From contig VSNQ01000005.1 in the NCBI GenBank assembly GCA_009774395.1, forward strand, positions 12,181 through 76,180: 64,000 nt of DNA, in the 5' to 3' direction. Within the stretch, counting starts at the first letter, position 1; each line of letters begins with the position of its first letter. The DNA is from Lachnospiraceae bacterium (GTDB lineage: Bacteria > Bacillota > Clostridia > Lachnospirales > Lachnospiraceae). A program made the position numbers and the translations under genes. Positions 17,030 to 25,145 of the stretch are shown here, in pieces. The notes under the pieces were generated by a model. The model did no database searches and was not told where the DNA came from. It worked only from the letters and a program-made list of their open reading frames with translations.

Positions 17030-18004
17030 CTATAAATTCTCTCTATACCAGTCAATTGCAAGCGCAATCCCCTGCTCAAAGTTATATTCTGGTGCGTAGC
17101 CTAACAGTTCTTTTGCCTTTGTAATATCTGCATTGGAATGCTTGATATCGCCGGCGCGGTCAGGGCCAAACTGCGGCTCTACTTCTTTTCCCAGTGCTTT
17201 GCACAGATCATAATAGATATCAATTAAATATTCCCTTCCGCCATAAGCGATATTAAACGCCTGTCCTGCTGCGTCACTGGAAGCCAGACACGCTTTCAGA
17301 TTTGCCTCAATTACATTATCAATATACGTAAAGTCCCTTGATTGTTGACCATCCCCGTTAATTGTCGGTACTTCGCCGTCAAGAAGCTGCTTTATAAACT
17401 TTGGAATCACTGCTGCATATGCGCCCTCTGGATCTTGTCTGCGCCCAAACACATTAAAATAGCGCATCCCGTAAGTGTCAAGTTGGTACAGTTTTTTATA
17501 AAGTTTTCCATATTCTTCATTGGTGCGTTTCGTCAAAGCATAAGGAGAAAGCAGATTTCCCTCCTGCCCTTCTTTCTTAGGAAGAACGGGGTGATCGCCA
17601 TACACGGATGAACTGGAAGCGTAAACAAACTTTTTCACATGATTTTGTCTTGCCGCTTCCATCATATTAAGTGTTCCCAAAATATTGTTCTGCTCATAAA
17701 ATAACGGCATTTCAATGCTTCTTGGCACAGAACCCCATGCCGCTTGGTGCAGTACATAATCCACGCCGTCGCATGCCTTTATACAGGTTTCTAAATCCTT
17801 AATATCCCCTTTGATAAAAGTATAATTGGGTCTATCCATAAACATTTGTACATTTTTCTCTTTTCCTGTCGAAAGATCATCCAAGCAGCGCACTTGATAT
17901 CCCATATCTGTCAGTGCCTCACAAAGATTCGATCCAATAAATCCTGCGCCGCCAGTAACTAAAAATACACTATCCTTCTCAAATTTTAAGTTATGATATC
18001 CCAT
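17030..18004 (-). CDS. UDP-N-acetylhexosamine(uronate) 4-epimerase, WbpP/TviC type
   Basis: 324-residue extended SDR enzyme. NAD-binding GGAGFIGS near residue 17, SSSSVYGDHP, and the active-site YALTK within SPYALTKRTNEEYG are visible. The closest kind by appearance is WbpP/TviC, which interconverts UDP-GlcNAc(A) and UDP-GalNAc(A). Together with the TviB-like dehydrogenase at 19637 it would supply UDP-GalNAcA. A 238-bp gap with inverted and direct repeats separates it from the membrane protein upstream. Confidence 0.88.
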   Translation of the reverse strand: MGYHNLKFEKDSVFLVTGGAGFIGSNLCEALTDMGYQVRCLDDLSTGKEKNVQMFMDRPNYTFIKGDIKDLETCIKACDGVDYVLHQAAWGSVPRSIEMPLFYEQNNILGTLNMMEAARQNHVKKFVYASSSSVYGDHPVLPKKEGQEGNLLSPYALTKRTNEEYGKLYKKLYQLDTYGMRYFNVFGRRQDPEGAYAAVIPKFIKQLLDGEVPTINGDGQQSRDFTYIDNVIEANLKACLASSDAAGQAFNIAYGGREYLIDIYYDLCKALGKEVEPQFGPDRAGDIKHSNADITKAKELLGYAPEYNFEQGIALAIDWYRENL

Positions 18005-18242
18005 TTTCCTGTCCTTTCCTACTTAAAAATGTTAAAAATGCACTGTTAATATTCACGAAATATATAAAATGCGCGAAATATCATCTATTTCAAAACACGC
18101 GAAATATCCCCGCCGGCATACTATAATTTTGTATGTTATACTCACAAGTGGTCAAATTTACCACATATTCACAATGCTTTCCGCTCATGCGTCGGGTGCT
18201 TTGGCAAATTTTAGTGACCATGAGTATACCATTTTTTCTCTA
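18005..18242. repeat. Intergenic inverted repeat and direct GCGAAATAT repeats
   Basis: Three GCGAAATAT/ACGAAATAT motifs occur near 18056-18107. An imperfect inverted repeat with arms around GTTATACTCACAAGTGGTCA (18136 onward) and TAGTGACCATGAGTATACC (to about 18231) spans about 95 bp. It may be a regulatory or attenuation site inside the operon, ahead of the epimerase gene. Confidence 0.45.
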
Positions 18243-19637
18243 TCAAGAAGCTTTACGCGATTTTACCCCAAACAGTTCCAGCAACTCCAAAAATCCCGCC
18301 ATATAAAACAGCGGCAGATTATAAATCATATATCTTGAAATACACTGGATCATCAGTGCCGTTGCGCACACATTTCCTACAATCGTCACAAGCATTACTG
18401 CCATAAACGCTGCTGCCATGCTTTCATGATCTTTCTTCCATAAAACGATTGTCAGCACTACCGCCACGATATATATCAACAAGGCATACCATGCAAGCAG
18501 CGGATGCTCATACGCAACTGTACGGATAAATCCCAATGTAATCACTGTAATATAATTCTGAATATATCGTCCCAGCACCTGTGGCATTAATGCAGACGAG
18601 AGCTGCACGGCAACGCCGTCAACTGCAATCATTAACTCCTGATAACGATCCGTATAGATGCCCCTTGTTTCACCCACATACCGCTTGGCAGGTTCGCCGA
18701 AATAGGTGAAATTCAATTCATCATGACATTTTTCATGATATGCCGCACTATTTAGTATTCCCTTTTTCGCATACTTATAATTCATTTTGTCAGCATCAGC
18801 GGCATCATACATCTCATAAAACAATTGCCGCAGCGCATCCTCCGCAATTGCATCGCCGTCACTGCGGTCAGCAACATACAATATATTTGCAAACGACATT
18901 GCTTTTCCCGATGCAGTTTCCACAAACAATCCCTGTTCACAATAATTATAAACACGGATCAGAACGCTTCTTGCCGCAAATGCAATAATAAACACTGCGA
19001 CCGCAGCAAGAAATCCCCGTTTTGCAATATTTTCTGCCAGATCAAATGTATTTTTTCTATCCTTCACCGCATTTTTCACGGCCAGCACAAATGCCACCAG
19101 AAACCAAACGACAAAAAGCACCATCATCTGCCCGCGAATCAGCGACAGCAGAAGAAACAATCCAATTGTTGTAAGGCTTTCCCTGCCAACCGCCTTTCCT
19201 GACCATAACATATTCATTAGACACATCATTGCCAAAGGATACAGCGAGAACAAAATACCCTCCGTCATCAAAGCATTTGTCAATACTAAATGCGTACTTG
19301 CAAATATCGGCGTCATAATATGCGGCACCAACAGGATTGCAGTAAACAACAGTGACACCCATACGTTCAGCCCAAAACGCTTTCTTATCCATGCGATAAA
19401 AACCGTGTTCGCAGCAATTGCAAGTATATTTTGCAATATAATAATCAGCCAGTAATGATCTTTCGGAGAAACAAAGCGTAGAACCTGAATGAGCAAGGCA
19501 TAAATCGGCTCACGCATTACCATTTGGGATTCATACTGAAATGTATCCCCCACGGATATTGGTTCTCCCGTCACCAGTAGAAAGCCAAAAAAAACTGCAA
19601 ATATTATAAAAAATATTAGGTTGTGTCTGCGCGCCAT
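18243..19637 (-). CDS. Polytopic membrane protein, probable GT-C-type glycosyltransferase
   Basis: About 464 residues with 10 or so membrane segments. The early loop SVGDTFQYESQMVMREPIYAL fits the first extracytoplasmic loop of GT-C enzymes, where an Asp serves in catalysis. A long extracytoplasmic loop lies at about 270-335. The start ATG 19637 overlaps the stop of the upstream dehydrogenase gene (TAATG) and is preceded by TTGGAG. It could decorate the polysaccharide outside the membrane using a lipid-linked donor. It is not a flippase by appearance. Exact function unknown. Confidence 0.65.
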   Translation of the reverse strand: MARRHNLIFFIIFAVFFGFLLVTGEPISVGDTFQYESQMVMREPIYALLIQVLRFVSPKDHYWLIIILQNILAIAANTVFIAWIRKRFGLNVWVSLLFTAILLVPHIMTPIFASTHLVLTNALMTEGILFSLYPLAMMCLMNMLWSGKAVGRESLTTIGLFLLLSLIRGQMMVLFVVWFLVAFVLAVKNAVKDRKNTFDLAENIAKRGFLAAVAVFIIAFAARSVLIRVYNYCEQGLFVETASGKAMSFANILYVADRSDGDAIAEDALRQLFYEMYDAADADKMNYKYAKKGILNSAAYHEKCHDELNFTYFGEPAKRYVGETRGIYTDRYQELMIAVDGVAVQLSSALMPQVLGRYIQNYITVITLGFIRTVAYEHPLLAWYALLIYIVAVVLTIVLWKKDHESMAAAFMAVMLVTIVGNVCATALMIQCISRYMIYNLPLFYMAGFLELLELFGVKSRKAS

Positions 19638-20950
19638 TATAATCTCCAATAAATATATCCAGCATCTGTATACTCTTTTTTATTTAGAATGCCTTTTAAA
19701 TCGGTTAACACCTTTGTTTTTCTGCCGCTGTAAAGTGCGTCAATATCTGCCATTGACAAGTTTTTGTACTTCTCATGCGCTACGGCAAGAATAACAGCAT
19801 CACAATCGTGAATCTCTTTGAGCGGCGTAAAGGTAATGCCGTACAGACGTTTTGCTTCGTCTGCATCTGCATTGTCATCCGTTACCTGCGCCGTAATGCC
19901 ATACTCATTTAATTCATTATAAATGTCAATAATCTTCGTATTACGCGTATCTGGACAATTTTCTTTAAATGTAAAGCCAAGGATGGCAACCTTTGCGCTT
20001 TTAACTGGAATATCGGCTTTGATTAGATTTTTTACCAGAGTTTCTGCGACATATTTCCCCATATCATCATTGATGCGGCGGCCAGACAGAATAATCTGTG
20101 AATGATAGCCTAGTTCTTCCGCCTTATACGTAAGATAATATGGATCGACACCGATACAATGACCGCCGACAAGCCCTGGCTGGAAGTTTAGGAAATTCCA
20201 TTTCGTACCTGCCGCCTCCAGCACGGATTTGGTATCAATACCCATTTTATTAAAAATAATAGAAAGTTCATTCATAAACGCAATATTAATATCACGCTGG
20301 CTGTTTTCAATTACTTTCGCCGCTTCAGCAACTTTAATCGACTCTGCGCGGTAAACGCCTGCTTCTACTACAAGGCTGTATACATTTGCAATCTCCTCCA
20401 ACGTTTCTGCATCCATACCAGATACAATCTTTGTAATTGTTTCTAAACGATGTACCTTATCGCCCGGATTAATACGCTCCGGCGAATAGCCCACCTTAAA
20501 ATCTACACCGCAGCGCAAGCCGGATTCCTTTTCGAGAATCGGCACACAGACATCTTCTGTCACACCGGGATAAACCGTTGACTCAAAGACCACAATAGAA
20601 CCCTTTGTTAAATTTTTTCCTAAAATACGGCTTGCGCCCTCTACAGGTGTTAAGTCCGGCGTGTGATCGTTATTGACTGGTGTCGGTACTGCCACAATAT
20701 GAAATTTAGCTTCCTTTAAGCGGGCAGCATCCGCAGTAAATTCTACCGTTGTATTTTTGATTACTTCATCGCCGACTTCGTTTGTCGGATCAACACCCGA
20801 TTGATACAGTGCGATTTTGGATTCGTTTAAATCAAATCCAATTACCTGTATTTTTCTTGCAAAGGCGACTGCAATCGGCATACCAACATAGCCCAGCCCC
20901 ACTAATGATACTTTTTCTTTTCCATTTACAATATCCTCGTATAAACTCAT
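19637..20950 (-). CDS. UDP-N-acetylhexosamine dehydrogenase, WbpA/TviB type
   Basis: About 437 residues with the UDP-sugar dehydrogenase architecture: Rossmann VSLVGLGYVGMP at the N terminus, central helix, and catalytic cysteine in GLVGGHCIGVDPYYLT. It oxidises C6 of UDP-GlcNAc or UDP-GalNAc to the uronate with two NAD. An ATG at 20965 overlaps the previous stop but its own codons form the GGAGGA site for ATG 20950, so the latter is chosen. With the TviC-like epimerase this makes a Vi-type UDP-GalNAcA supply. Confidence 0.9.
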   Translation of the reverse strand: MSLYEDIVNGKEKVSLVGLGYVGMPIAVAFARKIQVIGFDLNESKIALYQSGVDPTNEVGDEVIKNTTVEFTADAARLKEAKFHIVAVPTPVNNDHTPDLTPVEGASRILGKNLTKGSIVVFESTVYPGVTEDVCVPILEKESGLRCGVDFKVGYSPERINPGDKVHRLETITKIVSGMDAETLEEIANVYSLVVEAGVYRAESIKVAEAAKVIENSQRDINIAFMNELSIIFNKMGIDTKSVLEAAGTKWNFLNFQPGLVGGHCIGVDPYYLTYKAEELGYHSQIILSGRRINDDMGKYVAETLVKNLIKADIPVKSAKVAILGFTFKENCPDTRNTKIIDIYNELNEYGITAQVTDDNADADEAKRLYGITFTPLKEIHDCDAVILAVAHEKYKNLSMADIDALYSGRKTKVLTDLKGILNKKEYTDAGYIYWRL

Positions 20951-20964
20951 TTTTTGCTCCTCCA

Positions 20965-22083
20965 TTATTTCACTATTTGTGCAATTGCATTTTTATATGC
21001 CTGAATTACCATATTTCTATCAAAATTCTGCTCAACCCATGCCCTGCCTGCCACGCCCATGCTTCTACGCTCCTCGGTGGACAGTGCTAATATTTTTTCC
21101 ATTGCTGCTACAAGAGCTTCTGTACTTTGCGCTGCAAACGTCAAACCGCTTACCCCCTCACAGATTGCCTCAATACACCCATTAATATCGCTGACCAGCA
21201 CAGGTCTTCCGCAGGCTGCCGCCTCTAAAAGTACATTAGAAAGCCCTTCATGGTATGAGGGATGTACAATAATATGGCTTGCCGCCATCACTTCCGCTAC
21301 ATTATCAATATGACCTAAATACTTAATAATCCCTTGCTTATCTAATGCTTGAATCTGCGGCTCGTACTCATTTCTTGTTTCTTCCTCGTACTCACCAACC
21401 AGGAAAAAACGCAGTTTCGTTTTTTTTATTTTCATTATGCGCGCTGCTTCTAAGTATTCTTCAATTCCTTTATCCTTCATAATACGAATCACCGCAAGAA
21501 AGCAAATGTTCTTTCGCTCAGACGGATATTCTTCGAACGAATGCTCCTTTAAGTTTACACCGGAACCGGGAAGTATTGCATGATTGTTGACTGCAATGCC
21601 ATAACGACTCATAAAATCCAGATTCCGCTTATTTTGGAAAAAGACCCTCCCTGCTTTTTGCATGGATATTTTATAAAACCTTAGCAATATCCGGCTTAAT
21701 ATCCCACCGTTCTCAATCGCTGTGCCAAGCCCTGTAATATTGCACAGATACGACACTTTTTTTAATGTACACGCAAGTCCTCCGTATAAATTCGGCTTAA
21801 TCGTATACGTCAACACCACATCAGGTTTTTGCTTGTCCAGCATTTTAAGATATGCCCGAAAAAGCCCAAAATCCTTAATGGGATTAATACCGCGCCGCTC
21901 AAAGGGAGTTTCTATAATATTTATTTTTTTATCCGCTATGCCAAGAGTACGAAGCTTCTCTACATTTTCATCGGGAGGAAGCGACACGAACACTTCATGC
22001 CCCTCCTCCAGAAACGAAAGCAGTAACTCCTTGCGAAACAAATATAAACCGTTGGCATAATTTGTTAAGATTAGAACTTTCAT
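20965..22083 (-). CDS. GT4-family glycosyltransferase (PglA-like)
   Basis: 372 residues. It starts MKVLILTNYANGLYLFRKEL and has TYTIKPNLYGGL and NITGLGTAIENG, as in transferases that add GalNAc to undecaprenyl-linked diNAcBac-type sugars. Donor region: FLAVIRIMKDKGIEEYLEAA; EX7E: EGLSNVLLEAAACGRPV. Its position directly after the ATP-grasp, PglC-like, PglE-like and PglF-like genes supports a role as the second transferase acting on the PglC-like product. Acceptor and donor are inferred. Confidence 0.85.
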   Translation of the reverse strand: MKVLILTNYANGLYLFRKELLLSFLEEGHEVFVSLPPDENVEKLRTLGIADKKINIIETPFERRGINPIKDFGLFRAYLKMLDKQKPDVVLTYTIKPNLYGGLACTLKKVSYLCNITGLGTAIENGGILSRILLRFYKISMQKAGRVFFQNKRNLDFMSRYGIAVNNHAILPGSGVNLKEHSFEEYPSERKNICFLAVIRIMKDKGIEEYLEAARIMKIKKTKLRFFLVGEYEEETRNEYEPQIQALDKQGIIKYLGHIDNVAEVMAASHIIVHPSYHEGLSNVLLEAAACGRPVLVSDINGCIEAICEGVSGLTFAAQSTEALVAAMEKILALSTEERRSMGVAGRAWVEQNFDRNMVIQAYKNAIAQIVK

Positions 22084-22103
22084 TGTATTTCTCCAAACCG
22101 CTG

Positions 22104-22149
22104 TATAAATGATGCGTTATTGATTGACAGGGCCTTCGTATCATTTATA
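22104..22149. repeat. Intra-operon hairpin
   Basis: Perfect 10-bp arms TATAAATGAT (22104-22113) and ATCATTTATA (22140-22149). The loop GCGTTATTGATTGACAGGGCC resembles the right end of palindromic element D at 46.4 kb (GAGTTATTGATTGACAGTTCC), so this may be a remnant. It overlaps the stop codon of the ATP-grasp gene. Confidence 0.5.
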
Positions 22150-23152
22150 TTTTCACCATATTTTTATTAATTTCTGACAGGGATTTAATTACAACACTGT
22201 CGTACATCATCATTACTACATCCTCTTGGTAATCCCCGATATGCACAGCGTTTTCTCTTTTCTGCTGTACATTTTCATAAATATAGCTGGGGAAATCAAC
22301 TCCCACACCATACGCATGAAGGTATGCACCGCCAAACCGTGGATTAATCTCAGAGAGATAATACTGCCCATTGCGGTAAAACAAGTCCATATCCAACGGC
22401 CCATTAAATGCAAATACTAAGAGCGCCTCTTCTATAAAGGAAAACAGCGCATCATCCCGAAACGAGATGGTTTTATTAGCACCGCCAATCGTCGTCGAAA
22501 TTTTTTTCTTTGTAAAAATTGCAACTGGTTTATGACTGATTGTATCGACATAAATATCCGCATCCATATCCTCTCCGTCCATAAATTCTTGTATAATCAT
22601 TGAAGGATCGGAAACGGTTATCTCCTCTAACATTTCAAAGGTATCTACGCGCCTTGCGCCAACGCTGCCACTTCCTGTTCTCGGCTTTACAAATACCGGA
22701 AACGCTATTTCACCTCTATGATAAGCCTGCTGAAATGCCGCAAAAGTGTCATAGGTCTTAATCGTTGGAATCCCTTTTTTTGTAAGGTACTCCGCCATTT
22801 TATACTTGTCAAAGCAAAGTGCTGCAGTATCCGAATAAGGCGCAAGCACCGTAATACCAAGCGCCTCAAATGCCTCTCTATTCTCCGCTAAAATGGCAAT
22901 CTCCGGATCAATTAGTGTTGTAATTGCATGAATATCTTCCCGTCTGCATATCTCTAAAATTGTCGGAATATATGTTTTATCATGAATCAACGGCACCTGA
23001 TAGCTAACATCCGCAAACGCCAGCGCAGGCGCATAGGGACTGTTATCGGTTACTACCAACTTTACTTTATCCCCAAGAGATTTGCGGAAATCCTTTAACA
23101 GCTCGCATCTTCTCCCTACACTGCAAAATAATATGTTTAACACCCCATCCAT
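22145..23152 (-). CDS. ATP-grasp carboxylate-amine ligase-like protein
   Basis: About 335 residues. It resembles the carbamoyl-phosphate-synthase-like ATP-grasp proteins of surface-sugar loci: N-terminal NILFCSVGRRCELLKDF, then the ATP-binding loop FVKPRTGSGSVGARRV and the metal-binding tail YLSEINPRFGGAYLHA. ATP-grasp ligases join a carboxylate to an amine via an acyl phosphate. It sits where a bacillosamine locus would have the PglD acetyltransferase, so it may attach an amino acid or other acid to the 4-amino group made by the PglE-like enzyme. ATG 23152 (GAAAGGG ten bases upstream) is preferred to the TTG at 23161. Family is clear; role is inferred. Confidence 0.8.
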   Translation of the reverse strand: MDGVLNILFCSVGRRCELLKDFRKSLGDKVKLVVTDNSPYAPALAFADVSYQVPLIHDKTYIPTILEICRREDIHAITTLIDPEIAILAENREAFEALGITVLAPYSDTAALCFDKYKMAEYLTKKGIPTIKTYDTFAAFQQAYHRGEIAFPVFVKPRTGSGSVGARRVDTFEMLEEITVSDPSMIIQEFMDGEDMDADIYVDTISHKPVAIFTKKKISTTIGGANKTISFRDDALFSFIEEALLVFAFNGPLDMDLFYRNGQYYLSEINPRFGGAYLHAYGVGVDFPSYIYENVQQKRENAVHIGDYQEDVVMMMYDSVVIKSLSEINKNMVKI

Positions 23153-23226
23153 CTTAACCAAACCCTTTCATTGTTATAACCGCATGGCAAAAAGATTTCC
23201 CACTTCTCCAGCTTTATGCCTAGAAG

Positions 23227-23391
23227 GCTTTTATTTTTCTTCGCCGCCTTCCCGTTCCTCTAGCTTTGTTCCCTGAAAAGCTTTTATTTTTCTTCGCTAC
23301 GTTTCCGCTCTTCTGGTTTTGTTCCCTGAAAAGCTTTTATTTTTCTTCGCTATGTTTCCGCTCTTCTGGTTTTGTTCCCTGAAAAGCTTCC
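23227..23391. repeat. 53-bp tandem repeat at the 3' end of the sugar transferase gene
   Basis: Three units of exactly 53 bp. The unit nearest the gene contains its last codons and stop; the next unit downstream is almost identical and the third is diverged. Because 53 is not a multiple of 3, the copies beyond the stop are out of frame with one another, though each would spell a similar FQGTKPEERK tail and stop. It looks like replication slippage duplicating the gene end. Confidence 0.7.
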
Positions 23392-23972
23392 ATTGTCGCA
23401 TCTGTTGCGCTGCTAATGCCGCTATGGCGAAACACTACTGCAAACGTTAGAAACAAAATCTTTAAATCCAGCAGAAATGAAATATTTTTCACATAATAAA
23501 CATCCAATTCGAACCGCTGTTCCCAACTAATTGCATTGCGTCCATTGACTTGCGCCCAGCCTGTCAGACCCGGCTTTACATCGTGGCGCTGCTTCTGGAA
23601 ATCATTGTAGAGCGGAAGGTATTTCACAAGCAGCGGGCGCGGGCCGATTAAGCTCATATCGCCCTTTAAAATATTCCAAAGCTCCGGCAGCTCATCAAGG
23701 CTGGTTGCGCGCAATGCCTTGCCAAACTTTGTAAGCCGCACCTCGTCCGGCAAAAGTGCACCCTTTTCGTCACGCCCATCTGTCATCGACCGGAATTTGC
23801 ACAGGTTAAACACGTTCTCCTTATAGCCTGGTCTTTGCTGGTGAAAAATAACAGGACTTCCCAGCTTGATGCGCACCAAAACCGCCACAATCAGCAAAAC
23901 GGGACTAAGTACAAGCAATGCAGACAGCGAAATCACAATATCCAGCAGCCGTTTTATATATTTTTGATACAT
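23337..23972 (-). CDS. Initiating phosphoglycosyltransferase (bacterial sugar transferase, PglC-like)
   Basis: About 211 residues, a monotopic phosphoglycosyl transferase that moves a sugar-phosphate to undecaprenyl phosphate. Visible: re-entrant hydrophobic helix (LLDIVISLSALLVLSPVLLI), basic/NFKFRSM-type LCKFRSMTDGRDEKG, catalytic pair in TSLDELPELWNILKGDMSLIGPRPL, and DVKPGLTGWAQVNGRN. The length matches the short PglC form without the N-terminal membrane domain of WbaP. ATG 23972 gives the normal family start; an upstream TTG (24011) would overlap the aminotransferase. The C terminus ends in a charged tail that is tandemly duplicated downstream. It is the only initiating transferase seen in the locus. 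Confidence 0.92.
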   Translation of the reverse strand: MYQKYIKRLLDIVISLSALLVLSPVLLIVAVLVRIKLGSPVIFHQQRPGYKENVFNLCKFRSMTDGRDEKGALLPDEVRLTKFGKALRATSLDELPELWNILKGDMSLIGPRPLLVKYLPLYNDFQKQRHDVKPGLTGWAQVNGRNAISWEQRFELDVYYVKNISFLLDLKILFLTFAVVFRHSGISSATDATMEAFQGTKPEERKHSEEK

Positions 23973-23997
23973 ACCGCTTTTATTACTTCCTTTATTC

Positions 23998-25140
23998 CTA
24001 TGATAACCCAAACTGCGACCTCACAATGCTGATTATTTTCTCCATATCCTGATCGGTATTTTTAATATCGCTTGGCAGGCACAGACCACGGTTAAAAATA
24101 TCCTCTCCAACACTGTCCACGCCGCTGCCCTGACCACCATTGTGGCTAAAAAAGTCATAGGAAGCAAATACTGGCTGCAAATGCATCGGCTTCCAAATCG
24201 GACGCGATTCTATATCCTCCGCTTCCAAGGCATCCATAATCTGTATGGGCGTAACGCCGCTGCCTGCTTTTAATGTAATGCAGGAAAGCCAGTTATTTGC
24301 GTCGCCTGCAGGATTCATTGGGTTCATATCAATTGCCTCAATATCCGCAAATGCCGCATGGTACTGCTGATACAGCTTTTTTTTCAGAGCCTTATGCTCC
24401 TCCATATGTAGAAGCTGCCCCCGCCCAATTCCTGCCACAACATTGCTCATACGATAATTATATCCAATTTTAGAATGCTGGTAATGCCGCGCCGCATCCC
24501 TTGCCTGCGTTGAAAGCACACGCGCCTCCTGCACCAGCGCCGCATCCTTAGAAACCATCATACCGCCGCCGGAGGTGGTAATAATTTTATTTCCATTAAA
24601 AGAGTACACACCAATACGCCCAAATGTTCCTGTCGCAATTCCATGGTACGTAGAGCCTAAAGATTCCGCTGCGTCCTCCAATATCGGTACTTGATGACGA
24701 TTGCAGATTTCCATAATCTCATCCATTTTCGCAGGTGTACCGTATAAATGTACCACTATAACCGCTTTGGGATGCGGGTATTTTTCAAACGCACGTTCCA
24801 GTGCCTGCGGCGACAGATTCCATGTGTCCGGCTCAGAATCAATCAATACAGGAGTCGCTTTCTCATATACAATCGGATTGCAGCTTGCCGAAAAGGTTAG
24901 GGAGGACACAAACACCACATCCCCCTGCTCCACACCCAGCAGCTTTAATCCCAAATGGATCGCCGCTGTGCCGGAACTTAACGCCGCTGCATAACCGCAT
25001 CCGGTGTATTGTGCCATCTCTTGTTCAAATGTATTGACATTTGGGCCAAGTGGCGCAACCCAATTGGTATCAAACGCCTCCTTTACAAACCGCTGTTCAT
25101 CACCGTGCATTGTCGGCGATGAGAGATAAATCCTTGCCAT
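23998..25140 (-). CDS. DegT/DnrJ/EryC1 aminotransferase (PglE-like)
   Basis: 380-residue PLP enzyme. Family signatures: ALSSGTAAIHLGLKLLG, ILEDAAESLGSTY and the PLP-lysine segment GVYSFNGNKIITTSGGG. It probably transfers an amino group to C4 of the 4-keto-6-deoxy sugar made by the PglF-like dehydratase encoded 5 bp upstream, giving UDP-4-amino-4,6-dideoxy-GlcNAc. ATG 25140. The order dehydratase, aminotransferase, phosphosugar transferase is that of N- and O-glycan bacillosamine-type loci. Confidence 0.9.
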   Translation of the reverse strand: MARIYLSSPTMHGDEQRFVKEAFDTNWVAPLGPNVNTFEQEMAQYTGCGYAAALSSGTAAIHLGLKLLGVEQGDVVFVSSLTFSASCNPIVYEKATPVLIDSEPDTWNLSPQALERAFEKYPHPKAVIVVHLYGTPAKMDEIMEICNRHQVPILEDAAESLGSTYHGIATGTFGRIGVYSFNGNKIITTSGGGMMVSKDAALVQEARVLSTQARDAARHYQHSKIGYNYRMSNVVAGIGRGQLLHMEEHKALKKKLYQQYHAAFADIEAIDMNPMNPAGDANNWLSCITLKAGSGVTPIQIMDALEAEDIESRPIWKPMHLQPVFASYDFFSHNGGQGSGVDSVGEDIFNRGLCLPSDIKNTDQDMEKIISIVRSQFGLS

Positions 25141-25145
25141 AATTC

